Part shown: positions 18,536 to 27,087 of the stretch, piece by piece
How positions within the stretch are numbered: the first letter of the stretch is position 1
How the letters are laid out: every line of letters begins with the position of its first letter
Assembly: GCA_963717115.1 (NCBI GenBank)
Contig: CAVQVO010000009.1
Coordinates: forward strand, 620,001-684,000
From: JBBQUN01 sp963717115
GTDB lineage: Bacteria; Actinomycetota; Acidimicrobiia; Acidimicrobiales; SZUA-35
Direction: 5' to 3'
DNA length: 64,000 nucleotides
Notes under the pieces: model-generated
What the model was told of the DNA's origin: nothing
What the model saw: only the letters and a program-made list of their open reading frames with translations
Database searches by the model: none
Made by a program: the position numbers and the translations under genes

Positions 18536-19339
18536 GTGCCCGAACTCCCCGAGGTCGAGACGGTTCGTCGTCAGCTGGCGCCACGCCTCGTCGACCGCCG
18601 CGTGCTCGAGGCCGGATCCCATCCCTCGGGCAAGTTCACACCCGCCCGCGACACCACCGGGCGGCGCTTCGGCGAGGCTCGGCGACGGGGGAAGTACCTC
18701 CTGATCCCGTCGGGCGAGGACCACGAGCTCGTCGTCCACCTGGGGATGACCGGCACGCTCGGCTTTCGTCGCGGTGGCCCCGACCACGACGACCCCCATC
18801 TGCGAGCCTGGTGGCAGCTCGACGACGGCTTCACCCTCGAGTTCGTCGACGTCCGCCGGTTCGGGCGGCTCCGATTCGTGGCGTCCGGGCAGTACGGCGA
18901 CATTCCCACGCTGGCCAACGCCGGTCCCGAACCCTGGGATCCGGCGCTCACCCCCGCCCGGTTCCACCGGCTCCTGGCCGGGCGGCGAGCCCTCAAGACC
19001 AAGCTGTTGTCCCAGCGGCCCATCGCCGGGGTCGGGAACATCTATGCCGACGAGGCGCTCTGGCTGGCGGGCATCAACCCGACCGTCACCCGGCTGGGGG
19101 TCGGCCGAGCCGGCGATCTCCTCGACGCGTTGCGGGCGGTGCTCGAACAGGGCATCGAGGAGGGTGGCACGACCCTGCGGGACTACCGCAACGTCGACGG
19201 CGGGGCCGGTGCCAACCAGCATCGCCTGGCGGCCTACGGGCGGGCCGGGCTCCCCTGTTTCCGCTGCGGGGCCCCGTTGCGGTCGGCCGTGGTCGATGCC
19301 CGGACCACGACGTGGTGTCCGGTCTGCCAGGCCCGCTGA
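18536..19339 (+). CDS. mutM: formamidopyrimidine-DNA glycosylase
   Basis: Removes oxidised purines such as 8-oxoguanine and nicks the abasic site. The catalytic N-terminus PELPEVETV (Pro2, Glu3) is present after Met removal. KLLSQRPIAGVGNIYADEAL is the helix-two-turn-helix region, and the C-terminal zinc finger has CFRCGAPL and CPVCQAR. The 267-residue length is normal. It is a single gene with its own leaderless promoter. Confidence 0.93.
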   Translation: MPELPEVETVRRQLAPRLVDRRVLEAGSHPSGKFTPARDTTGRRFGEARRRGKYLLIPSGEDHELVVHLGMTGTLGFRRGGPDHDDPHLRAWWQLDDGFTLEFVDVRRFGRLRFVASGQYGDIPTLANAGPEPWDPALTPARFHRLLAGRRALKTKLLSQRPIAGVGNIYADEALWLAGINPTVTRLGVGRAGDLLDALRAVLEQGIEEGGTTLRDYRNVDGGAGANQHRLAAYGRAGLPCFRCGAPLRSAVVDARTTTWCPVCQAR

Positions 19340-19375
19340 CCCGATCCCCGAACGGCCGCTCGGACCTCCGCGGAT

Positions 19376-19867
19376 TCAGTCGACCAGGGACTTGCCCAGC
19401 ATCTCGTGGAGCGGTGCCCGGAGCAGCTCGAGACGGGTGCCGTCGGGATCGAGGAAGTACATGGACTCGCCGGCGACGAACTGGAGCTCGACACCGGCCT
19501 CGGTCAGCCGCTCCCGCGCGGCGTCGAAGGCCGCCGGGGTCACCGAGAGGGCCAGGTGATGGAAGCCGCCGAGCACTTCGGCGTAGGGCTCGAGCCCGAG
19601 CCCGGGGAAGTCGAAGAAGGCCAGGAGGTTGCCGTTGCCGATGTCGAAGAAGAAGTGGGTCGAGCCCTCGTAGTCACGGTTCTCGAACAGCTCGACCAAC
19701 GGGAAGCCGAGCAGCTCCTGGTAGAAGCGGATCGTCTGTTCGACGTCGGAGCACAGCAGTGCCAGGTGGTGGACCCCCTGGGCAACGGTTGCCGGTCGCT
19801 CCGGCGCCGGACGAAGGTACCGATCGCGCAGTTGGTCCCACTCGGCGTTTCGGTCTGTTGGGTTCAT
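19376..19867 (-). CDS. VOC-superfamily protein (glyoxalase/dioxygenase fold)
   Basis: A 163-residue vicinal-oxygen-chelate protein with two beta-alpha-beta-beta-beta units. Likely metal ligands are the His in QGVHHLALL, the His in GFHHLALSV and the Glu in RLELLRAP, so it is probably an active metalloenzyme. The start ATG at 19867 has GAGGGG upstream. It is separated from yceI by a strong hairpin. Reaction unknown. Confidence 0.82.
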   Translation of the reverse strand: MNPTDRNAEWDQLRDRYLRPAPERPATVAQGVHHLALLCSDVEQTIRFYQELLGFPLVELFENRDYEGSTHFFFDIGNGNLLAFFDFPGLGLEPYAEVLGGFHHLALSVTPAAFDAARERLTEAGVELQFVAGESMYFLDPDGTRLELLRAPLHEMLGKSLVD

Positions 19868-19900
19868 CGTCGTGTCGTCCCCTCGTGAGGCGTGATGGCG

Positions 19901-19921
19901 TCGGATGTCGGATGTCGGATG
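19901..19921 (+). repeat. three tandem copies of TCGGATG
   Basis: A 7-base unit repeated three times upstream of the VOC gene start. Likely replication slippage. Confidence 0.9.
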
Positions 19922-19938
19922 TCGGGAACCTAGGGCAC

Positions 19939-19969
19939 GGGGCCGACCGACGGCGGTTCGGTCGGCCCC
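19939..19969 (-). terminator. hairpin terminator after yceI
   Basis: GGGGCCGACCGA pairs perfectly with TCGGTCGGCCCC over a 7-base loop, 12 base pairs. It lies 18 bases beyond the YceI stop in the direction of transcription and before the VOC gene. There is no U-run, which is common in GC-rich genomes. Confidence 0.6.
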
Positions 19970-19987
19970 GGGCGATCGCGCCGCGGG

Positions 19988-20548
19988 TCAGCCCGCAGCG
20001 ACGAACTGGAGCTCGAGCTGCACGGTCACCTTGTCGGCCAGCAGCACCCCACCGGTCTCGAGCGGTGCATTGAATTCGATGCCGAACGACTTGCGGGACA
20101 GGGTGGTCTCACCCGAGAAGCCGGCCTTCTGGTTGCCGTAGGGGTCGGTGGCCAGACCGTAGAACTCGACGTCGAGTTCGACGGTTTCGGTGGCGCCGTT
20201 GACCGTGAGATCGCCGACCAGGCTCCAGTCGTCGCCCGATCCCGACAGGGCGGTGGATCGGAAGGTCATGGTGGGGTTGGCGTCGGCGCCGAAGAAGTCG
20301 GTGCTGAGCAGGTGCTGATCGCGGTCGGCGTTGTTGGTGTCGACCGACGACATCGCGATGTCGGCGGCAACCGACGACGAGGCGAGGTCGTCGCCGACCA
20401 CGATCGACGCCGTGAACTCGTTGAAGCGCCCTCGTACCTTCGAGAGGCCGAGGTGGCGAATCGTGAACTCGACCGCCGAGTGGGCCGGGTCGATGACCCA
20501 GGTACCGGAGGCGAGGGGTAGCACGCTGCTGCTGGTGGCGGTGGACAT
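19988..20548 (-). CDS. YceI-family polyisoprenoid-binding protein
   Basis: A 186-residue lipocalin-like YceI protein. SGTWVIDPAHSAVEFTIRHLGLSKVRGRF is the conserved N-terminal strand region, and the late FGIEFNAPLE block fits. The family binds isoprenoid lipids such as quinone precursors. No signal peptide is visible, so this member seems cytoplasmic. ATG 20548 has AGGAG upstream. It is divergent from a MarR gene, a common arrangement in which the regulator controls yceI. Confidence 0.88.
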   Translation of the reverse strand: MSTATSSSVLPLASGTWVIDPAHSAVEFTIRHLGLSKVRGRFNEFTASIVVGDDLASSSVAADIAMSSVDTNNADRDQHLLSTDFFGADANPTMTFRSTALSGSGDDWSLVGDLTVNGATETVELDVEFYGLATDPYGNQKAGFSGETTLSRKSFGIEFNAPLETGGVLLADKVTVQLELQFVAAG

Positions 20549-20576
20549 CGGAGACTCCTGAGGGATGGTCGCAAGA

Positions 20577-20613
20577 ATGGTTCGGATTCGAACCATACCT
20601 GATAGTTCAAACT
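20577..20613. promoter_or_regulatory. probable MarR operator between yceI and marR
   Basis: An inverted repeat ATGGTTCG-GATT-CGAACCAT (20577-20596) is followed by AGTT-CA-AACT (20604-20613). The AT-rich, palindromic stretch is in the shared intergenic region and has the look of MarR binding sites. Confidence 0.55.
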
Positions 20614-20669
20614 TTTACTACATTGCGCTCGCTCGTTCGTCGAACCTTCCACCGCCTACCCTGTCCAGG

Positions 20670-21161
20670 GTGACGAGCTGGCTGACCCGAGACGAACAGG
20701 TTGCCTGGCGTGCGTTCCTCCACGGCACCTCACGGCTGTTCGAACGACTCGACGGCGAACTGCAATCCCGATCCGGTCTGGCGAGCACCGACTACGAGAT
20801 CCTCGTCTTCCTGTCGGAGGCCGACGACCACCGGCTTCGAATGAGCGAACTCGCCGATTCGGTGCTGGTGTCCCGGAGTCGCCTCACCTATCGCGTCGAC
20901 CAACTGGCTCGGCGGGGTCTCGTCGTCCGCGAAGCCTGTGAAGAGGACGCCCGCGGGATGAACGCCCGACTCACCGACGAGGGCTTCGCGCTCCTCGAAT
21001 CGGCGGCGCCGGGCCACGTCGACGATGTCCGCCGCCTCCTGATCGATGCCATTCCGCCCGACCGGCTGGCCTTCTTCACCGAGTTGTTCCAGACGATCGG
21101 GGCCGCCGCCGGCGCCGCCCAACCCGGCGAACCGACCATCGACGACGACGACCGGCCATGA
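20670..21161 (+). CDS. MarR-family transcriptional regulator
   Basis: A 163-residue winged-helix repressor. STDYEILVFLSEADDHRLRMSELADSVLVSRSRLTYRVDQLARRGLV is the HTH region, and EACEEDARGMNARLT the wing. The GTG at 20670 has TACCCT seven bases upstream. It probably controls yceI and itself through the palindromes at 20577-20613. Its TGA overlaps the next ATG, so it also leads the DUF2520-panC operon. Confidence 0.88.
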   Translation: MTSWLTRDEQVAWRAFLHGTSRLFERLDGELQSRSGLASTDYEILVFLSEADDHRLRMSELADSVLVSRSRLTYRVDQLARRGLVVREACEEDARGMNARLTDEGFALLESAAPGHVDDVRRLLIDAIPPDRLAFFTELFQTIGAAAGAAQPGEPTIDDDDRP

Positions 21162-21907
21162 TCGGCCGCTTCCGGATCGTCGGACCGGGGCGGGCCGGAC
21201 GCTCCCTGACGGCTGCGCTCGAGACCGTCGGCTGGACCCACGATCGCTCCTACGGCCGGGGCGACGACCTCGGGGCTGCGGCTACCGGGGTCGAGCTCCT
21301 CGTGATCGCCGTTCCCGATCGGGCGATCGCCGAGGTCGCCACCGGGGTGGCGCCCGGGGACGCCGTCGTGATGCATCTGGCCGGTTCGCGACCGCTCGCC
21401 GACCTCGCTCCGCATCCCCGACGGGCTTCGCTCCACCCCCTGGTCTCCCTCCCCGACCCGGCAACGGGCGCAGCCCGTCTCCTCGATCGCTGCGTGTTCG
21501 CCGTCGACGGCGACCCGCTGGCGCAGGGCCTGGTCGACCAGCTCGGCGGGACCGCCGTGGTGGTCCTCGATGCCGCCCGAACCCGCTATCACGCCACCGC
21601 CACCGTCGCCGCCAATCACCTGACTGCGCTCTGCGCCCAGGTCGAACGGCTCGCCGACGGTGTCGGTGTTCCCGTCGAGGCCTACTGGTCCCTCATGACG
21701 ACCACGCTCGACAACGTCGGCGTCCGGGGGGCCGCCGCATCCCTCACCGGACCGGCCGCGCGCGGCGATTGGGAGACCATCGCCGATCACCTCGGGGCGC
21801 TCCCCGAGCGAGAACGCCCGCTCTACGAGGCGTTGAGCCGCGCCGCCGCCGAGGTCGCCGGTCGCCCCTGGCCCGACCATCTCCGGCATGGCGGGCCAAC
21901 GACATGA
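21158..21907 (+). CDS. Rossmann-like / DUF2520 protein, panC-linked
   Basis: A 249-residue two-domain protein with the layout of NADP-dependent 6-phosphogluconate-type reductases. RIVGPGRAGRSL is a Rossmann nucleotide loop, and HLAGSRPLADL and ASLHPLVSL follow. The C-terminal half is the helical DUF2520. It overlaps panC by ATGA, and the same neighbourhood is common in actinobacteria, so a pantothenate-related reductase role (ketopantoate reduction) is possible but unproven. Confidence 0.8.
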   Translation: MIGRFRIVGPGRAGRSLTAALETVGWTHDRSYGRGDDLGAAATGVELLVIAVPDRAIAEVATGVAPGDAVVMHLAGSRPLADLAPHPRRASLHPLVSLPDPATGAARLLDRCVFAVDGDPLAQGLVDQLGGTAVVVLDAARTRYHATATVAANHLTALCAQVERLADGVGVPVEAYWSLMTTTLDNVGVRGAAASLTGPAARGDWETIADHLGALPERERPLYEALSRAAAEVAGRPWPDHLRHGGPTT

Positions 21908-22773
21908 CCATCGAGACCGTCACCACCATCGCCGAGCTCCGGGCCCGACTCGACCGTGACCGTTCGGCCGGTTCCTCCATCGGCTTCGTGCCGACGATGG
22001 GCTACCTCCACGATGGCCACGCGTCGTTGATGCGCGCGGCCCGCTCGGCCAACCAGGTCGTGGTGTCGTCGATCTTCGTCAACCCGCTGCAGTTCGCACC
22101 CAGCGAAGACCTGTCGGCCTATCCCCGCGACCTCGAGCACGACACCCGCCTCGCCGAAGCCAACGGCGTCGACGTCCTGTTCACCCCGGCCGTCGACGAG
22201 ATGTACCCGACGGGCGCAGTCCTGACGACGGTCGAGGTCGCCGGGCTGTCCGCCTCGTGGGAGGGGGCCAGCCGCCCGACCCACTTCGCCGGCGTGGCCA
22301 CCGTCGTTGCCAAACTGTTCTCGATCGTCGGGCCGTGTCGGGCGTATTTCGGCGAGAAGGACTTCCAGCAACTGGCCGTCATCGGACGCATGGTCGCCGA
22401 CCTGTCGATGCCGGTCGAGGTCATCGGTTGCCCGATCATCCGCGAACCCGATGGTCTGGCCATGTCGAGCCGCAACGTGCACCTCGACCCCGAACACCGC
22501 GCCGCCGCCGTCGTGCTCCGCCGTTCGCTCGACGCCGGGGTCGCCGCTGCTCGGTCGGGGTCCACCGATCCCGATGACGTGATGGCGGCCATGCGCCGGG
22601 TGTTCGACGACGAGCCCCTGGCCGACCTCGACTACGTCGCCGCCGTCGACGCCGCCACGCTCGCGATCCCGAACCGGCTCCGGGGCGGGTGTCGTCTGCT
22701 GGTCGCCGCCCGGGTCGGCATTCCCCGCCTGATCGACAACTGCGCGCTCCCGCTGGGGTCCGAGTCGCCATGA
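21904..22773 (+). CDS. panC: pantothenate synthetase
   Basis: Joins pantoate and beta-alanine using ATP. FVPTMGYLHDGHASL (HIGH-like motif), SSIFVNPLQFAPSEDL, YFGEKDFQQLAVI and a KMSKS-like MSSRN region are all present. The 289-residue length is typical. The gene sits inside a run of ATGA overlaps, so it is translationally coupled to the DUF2520 and RNB genes. Confidence 0.94.
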   Translation: MTIETVTTIAELRARLDRDRSAGSSIGFVPTMGYLHDGHASLMRAARSANQVVVSSIFVNPLQFAPSEDLSAYPRDLEHDTRLAEANGVDVLFTPAVDEMYPTGAVLTTVEVAGLSASWEGASRPTHFAGVATVVAKLFSIVGPCRAYFGEKDFQQLAVIGRMVADLSMPVEVIGCPIIREPDGLAMSSRNVHLDPEHRAAAVVLRRSLDAGVAAARSGSTDPDDVMAAMRRVFDDEPLADLDYVAAVDAATLAIPNRLRGGCRLLVAARVGIPRLIDNCALPLGSESP

Positions 22774-24206
22774 TGCAGCGGCGGATCCATGCCCCCAGCG
22801 ACCTCGAGGCGGGATTCGCCCGGATTCGCGCCGAGCTCGGGGTTCCGGCTGCCTTCCCGCCCGATGTCCTGGCCGAGGCCGCCGATGCGCAGCCCTCGCC
22901 GCTCGATCGGCGAGACGCCCGGGCCGTGCCGCTGATCGCGATCGACCCTCCCGGCGCCACCGATCTCGACCAGGCCTTCGCCGCCGTCGAGACCAAGGGC
23001 GGTCACCGGATCAGCTACGCCATCGCCGACGTGGGGGCCTTCGTGCGACCGGGCGGGGCGATCGACCAGGAGTCCCGCCGGCGGGGCACGACCCGCTACT
23101 CCCCCGACCTGCGGACCCCGCTGCACCCACCGATCCTCTCCGAGGACCGAGCCAGCCTGTTGCCCGGTGTCGACCGCCCGTCGCTGCTGTGGACCATCGA
23201 CCTCGACCACGACGGGGCCGTGATCGACGCCCGGATCGAGCGGGCCCTGGTCCGGGTCCGCGAAGCGATCTCCTACGCCGAGGCCCAACACCGGATCGAG
23301 CAGGGCGACGAGCTCCTCACGCCGCTCCGGTCGATCGGGGAGCGGCGGCTGGCGATCGAGGCCGAACGGGGCGGCATCAGCCTGAACCTCCCGGCCCAGG
23401 AAGTGGTCGAGACCGACGGCGGCTACGAGCTGCGCTACGAGACGTCACGACCGGTCGAGCAATGGAACGCCCAGATCTCGCTGGTCACCGGGATGGTCGC
23501 CGGGCAAACCACGATCGACGCCGGTCTCGGCCTGCTCCGCACCCTTCCGCCGACCCGGAAGCAAGACCTGCGCACCCTGCGCCGCCAGGCCCGAGCGCTC
23601 GGGATCGACTGGCCCGACGACCTCGCCTACCCGGATCTGATTCGCACGATCGAACCCTCCGACGCCCGCCGGGCGGCGTTCCTGCTCCAGGCGGCCCGCT
23701 CGTTCCGGGGCGCCGGGTACCTGGCCCTCACCGACGGGTCCCCCGGCGACTCGATCGACGATCGGGAACTCGATCGATTCGAGCACGGGGCCATCGCCTC
23801 GGTCTACGCCCATGTCACCGCACCCCTGCGGCGCCTCGTCGATCGGTTCTCCAACGAGATCCTGCTCGCCCTCCAGGCCGGAACCACACCGCCGACGTGG
23901 GCCATCGAAGCGCTCGACGAGCTCCCGTCGCTCATGGGCCAGGCGCGCTCCCGGGAGTCGGCGCTCGAGCGGGCGATCGTCGACTACACCGAAACCGTCG
24001 TCCTGGCGGGCCGGGTCGGTTCGACCTTCGGGGCCTACGTCGTCGACGTCGAGCCCGAACGGGAAACGGCCCGCCTCCAGCTGATCGATCCGGCGGTGGT
24101 GACGAGGGTCGAGGCCGACGGACTCGAGCTCGGCACCGAGATCGCGGTCAGACTCCGGGGAGTCGACCCCGACACACGAACACTGGACTTCGAGGTGACC
24201 CGATGA
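22770..24206 (+). CDS. RNB-domain ribonuclease (RNase II/R family)
   Basis: A 478-residue 3'-5' exoribonuclease. IDPPGATDLDQAFAAV has the catalytic Asp cluster; SYAIADVGAFVRPGGAID and the later HVTAPLRRLVDRFSN complete the RNB core. It lacks the N-terminal cold-shock domains and the S1 domain of classic RNase R, so it is a short form. ATG 22770 overlaps the panC stop; ATG 22773 is adjacent. Confidence 0.87.
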   Translation: MMQRRIHAPSDLEAGFARIRAELGVPAAFPPDVLAEAADAQPSPLDRRDARAVPLIAIDPPGATDLDQAFAAVETKGGHRISYAIADVGAFVRPGGAIDQESRRRGTTRYSPDLRTPLHPPILSEDRASLLPGVDRPSLLWTIDLDHDGAVIDARIERALVRVREAISYAEAQHRIEQGDELLTPLRSIGERRLAIEAERGGISLNLPAQEVVETDGGYELRYETSRPVEQWNAQISLVTGMVAGQTTIDAGLGLLRTLPPTRKQDLRTLRRQARALGIDWPDDLAYPDLIRTIEPSDARRAAFLLQAARSFRGAGYLALTDGSPGDSIDDRELDRFEHGAIASVYAHVTAPLRRLVDRFSNEILLALQAGTTPPTWAIEALDELPSLMGQARSRESALERAIVDYTETVVLAGRVGSTFGAYVVDVEPERETARLQLIDPAVVTRVEADGLELGTEIAVRLRGVDPDTRTLDFEVTR

Positions 24207-25291
24207 CCCTTCCCGCTCTCTCGGCCGCCGGGCCCCCGACACGCCGCGACCCGCTGCCCGAGCAGCCCGCCGGGGTGCCGTGGCCGACGACCCACTGGCC
24301 GACGGCCGAGCTCGGTCCCGACGTCGACCGAGTGCGGTTCGCGGCCCTGATGGCCGAGGCGTTCCCCGATCCGATCTCGGCCGCCGAGCCGACCAACCCG
24401 GCACTCCACCAGACCCTGGCCGCCGTCGTGATCCAGCGCGGTCGCCTCGTTGCCGAGGCCTACGGACCCGACACCGACGCCGACACCACCCTCATCTCGT
24501 GGTCCATGGCCAAGAGCATCACCCAGGCCCTGGTGGGGCTCCTCGTCGGCGACGGACGACTCGATCTCGACCGACCGGCACCGGTGGCCGCCTGGGCCGA
24601 CGACGAGCGCCGAGCCATCACCCTCCGCCAGCTCCTCACGATGACGAGTGGCCTCGAGTTCGTCGAGGACTACGTCGACGACCAGGTCTCGCACGTGATC
24701 GAGATGTTGTTCGGGACCGGAGCCGACGATGTCGCGGCCTACGCCGAGTCGTTCCCGCTCCTCCATGCCCCGGGGACCCATCACTCGTACTCGAGCGGGA
24801 CGACCAACATCGTCTCGGCGATCTGCAGCCGTGCGCTCGACGCCGGGATCGACGTCGTCGACTACCTGCAGGCACGACTGTTCGATCCACTGGGCATGTC
24901 GAGCGCCGTCGCCAAGTGCGATCCGGCGGGGACCTTCATCGGATCGTCGTTCGTCTACGCCACCGCCCGCGACTTCGCCCGCTTCGGCCAGCTCTACCTG
25001 CGCGACGGCTGCTGGGACGGCGAGCGGGTGCTGCCCCCGGGCTGGGTCGATTTCGCCCGCCGACCGGTCGATCCCGTCGTCGACGAGGCCTGTTGGTACG
25101 GCGGCCACTGGTGGCTCTGGGACGACGACACGGGCGCCTTCGCCTGTCACGGCTACGAGGGGCAGTACACCGTGGTCGTTCCCGGAAAGGACCTGGTGAT
25201 CGTGCGGCTGGGCAAGACCCCCGCCGACCACGGTCCTGACGTCCGGGCCTGGATCGCCGCCCTGTCGGCCTGCTTCCCCGACGTCGCCTGA
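24203..25291 (+). CDS. serine hydrolase, class C beta-lactamase-like
   Basis: A 362-residue member of the DD-peptidase/esterase family. SMAKS near residue 100 is the SxxK nucleophile motif, YSSGTTN the Tyr motif, and HGYEGQY takes the place of KTG. No signal peptide, so probably a cytoplasmic esterase or amidase. It overlaps the RNB gene by ATGA, the last gene of this coupled series. Confidence 0.85.
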   Translation: MTLPALSAAGPPTRRDPLPEQPAGVPWPTTHWPTAELGPDVDRVRFAALMAEAFPDPISAAEPTNPALHQTLAAVVIQRGRLVAEAYGPDTDADTTLISWSMAKSITQALVGLLVGDGRLDLDRPAPVAAWADDERRAITLRQLLTMTSGLEFVEDYVDDQVSHVIEMLFGTGADDVAAYAESFPLLHAPGTHHSYSSGTTNIVSAICSRALDAGIDVVDYLQARLFDPLGMSSAVAKCDPAGTFIGSSFVYATARDFARFGQLYLRDGCWDGERVLPPGWVDFARRPVDPVVDEACWYGGHWWLWDDDTGAFACHGYEGQYTVVVPGKDLVIVRLGKTPADHGPDVRAWIAALSACFPDVA

Positions 25292-25296
25292 CCACC

Positions 25297-25761
25297 ATGG
25301 ACACCAACCCACGACCGCCGTCTTCCGGGACGCCGCCGACGGGGCCGGCGGCGTCCGGACCGGCCGCAGCGACGCTCGGTGGTTGGCGCGCCGTCGTGGC
25401 CGGCCGGGAGTCGTGGCTCGTTGCCGGGTTCGGCGGAGCGGCGTTGCTCGCCCTCAGCCGAGACAGCGGGACGGTTCTGTGCCCGTTCCGCCGCGGCACC
25501 GGCGGCTACTGCCCGTTCTGCGGAGCGACGCGGTCGCTCGGTGCCGCGACTCGGCTCGAACCCGCCGAGGCCCTGCGGCTCTATCCGCTCCTGCCCCTCC
25601 TCGGGATCCTCGCCGTCGTCACCCTGTGGCCGGGCCTCGTCGGCCCGGCCACCAGGCGGCGTCTCATGATCGTCGGGGTCGTCGCCATCGGCGCTCAGTG
25701 GGTGGTCCGACTGGCGTTCGGCGACATCCCCCGACCGTCGGGGCTGTCCTGGCCCCTCTGA
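25297..25761 (+). CDS. DUF2752 small membrane protein
   Basis: A 154-residue protein with a disordered Pro-rich start and about three membrane segments. CPFRRGTGGYCPFCGATRSL near residue 62 is the DUF2752 signature, with paired Cys. Function unknown. It follows the hydrolase by 5 bases. Confidence 0.82.
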   Translation: MDTNPRPPSSGTPPTGPAASGPAAATLGGWRAVVAGRESWLVAGFGGAALLALSRDSGTVLCPFRRGTGGYCPFCGATRSLGAATRLEPAEALRLYPLLPLLGILAVVTLWPGLVGPATRRRLMIVGVVAIGAQWVVRLAFGDIPRPSGLSWPL

Positions 25762-25782
25762 ACGACGGCTCGACGAGCGAGC

Positions 25783-26337
25783 TCAGCCCTTCTTGACCTG
25801 CATCTTCAGGAACTTGTCCGAGAAGCGACGGTTGTCCTTGTCGGTCAGGATGAAGACGTAGTCGACGAGGAGGGGGATGAAGCAGAGGATCGCCAGCACG
25901 AACTGCACCAGACCGCGGACGAACGCCATGCCGATCCCCACCGGCGCACCGGTCTCGTCGGACAGCAGCTTGATTCCCTGCTGCTTCTTGCCGATGGTCG
26001 CACCCGTCGTGCCCTGCAAATACAGGTAGTTGTAGATGTAGTAGCCCAGGGAGACGAGGTTGCCGACCAGCGCGAGCACGTCGGAGACCGCCCCCAGGAT
26101 GCCGAACACGATGCTGATACCGATGGCGATGGCGAAGTCGATCAGGAACGCGATGAACCTCTGGCCCGGTTCGGCCGGAGTCCCCCCGGCGCCGCCGGCC
26201 GCCACGCCACCGACTCCACCACCCACCGGCTGCGGCCCGCCCTGCCAGGCCGAACCGTCCCAGTAGCGTTGGGTTCCGGGTGGATCACCGGCGGCGTAGT
26301 ACCAGCCCGGCGTCGGTTGTGATCCCTGATCCGTCAT
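25783..26337 (-). CDS. DUF2510-RDD membrane protein, copy 1
   Basis: 184 residues. PGWYYAAGDPPGTQRYWDG is a DUF2510 domain; a Gly-rich linker leads to an RDD domain with two or three membrane spans (GQRFIAFLIDFAIAIG, TIGKKQQGIKLL). The ATG at 26337 has AAGGA directly upstream. It is a close paralogue of the next gene, evidently a tandem duplication. Role in the membrane is unknown. Confidence 0.83.
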   Translation of the reverse strand: MTDQGSQPTPGWYYAAGDPPGTQRYWDGSAWQGGPQPVGGGVGGVAAGGAGGTPAEPGQRFIAFLIDFAIAIGISIVFGILGAVSDVLALVGNLVSLGYYIYNYLYLQGTTGATIGKKQQGIKLLSDETGAPVGIGMAFVRGLVQFVLAILCFIPLLVDYVFILTDKDNRRFSDKFLKMQVKKG

Positions 26338-26400
26338 TCCTTGTTTTCCTCTCTCGCGGGCACTCGACCCGTCGAACCTACGGCGTTGTCGGAGGTCTGG

Positions 26401-26964
26401 TCAGGCGACCAGGACCTGGTACTTCAGGATCTTGTCGGACAGGCGCTGGTTGCGCTCGTCGACCAGGATCCACCAGTAGTCGAGCCAGCAGAGCTGGGCG
26501 ATCAACCCACCGAGCAGGTAGCGGACGAACGCCATCCCGGCACCGACGGGTTGACCCGTCGCATCGGCGACGAGCTTGGTGCCCTGTTGCTTCTTGCCGA
26601 TCGACTGGCCGGTCGTGCCCTGCAGGTAGACGGAGTTGTAGATGAAGAACCCGATGGCCCCGAGGTAGGTGATCGCGATCATGAGTCCGCCGAGGACGTC
26701 GACGACCGCGCCGAGGATGGCGGCGACGATGAATCCGACGATCACGATCGCGAGGCTGATGCCGCCGTCGATCAGGAACCCGACGAAGCGTTGACCGGGG
26801 GCCGCAACGGTGCCGCCGGGGCCGGCGGCGATCCCCCCGACACCTCCCCCGACCGGCTGGGGCCCGCCCTGCCAGGCCGAGCCATCCCAGTAGCGCTGGG
26901 TCCCCGGAGGGTCACCGGCGGCGTAGTACCAACCGGGAGTCGGTTGAGAACCGGATTCGGTCAT
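26401..26964 (-). CDS. DUF2510-RDD membrane protein, copy 2
   Basis: 187 residues, same plan as the downstream copy: PGWYYAAGDPPGTQRYWDG, Gly-rich linker, RDD domain (GQRFVGFLIDGGISLA, SIGKKQQGTKLVA). The N-terminal domains are nearly identical in the two copies; the membrane part has diverged. ATG 26964 has GAGGGG upstream and starts the probable two-gene operon. Confidence 0.83.
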   Translation of the reverse strand: MTESGSQPTPGWYYAAGDPPGTQRYWDGSAWQGGPQPVGGGVGGIAAGPGGTVAAPGQRFVGFLIDGGISLAIVIVGFIVAAILGAVVDVLGGLMIAITYLGAIGFFIYNSVYLQGTTGQSIGKKQQGTKLVADATGQPVGAGMAFVRYLLGGLIAQLCWLDYWWILVDERNQRLSDKILKYQVLVA

Positions 26965-27087
26965 GTTCGCTGTACCCCTCTCGTCCGGCTTCGTGCCCAT
27001 CCGACCCGTGGCCGGTCACACGATCATCGGCCGACATCCTCGCGTACCTGGGAGGACAATGCAGCGGTTCCCCCGGAACTTTGCCCG

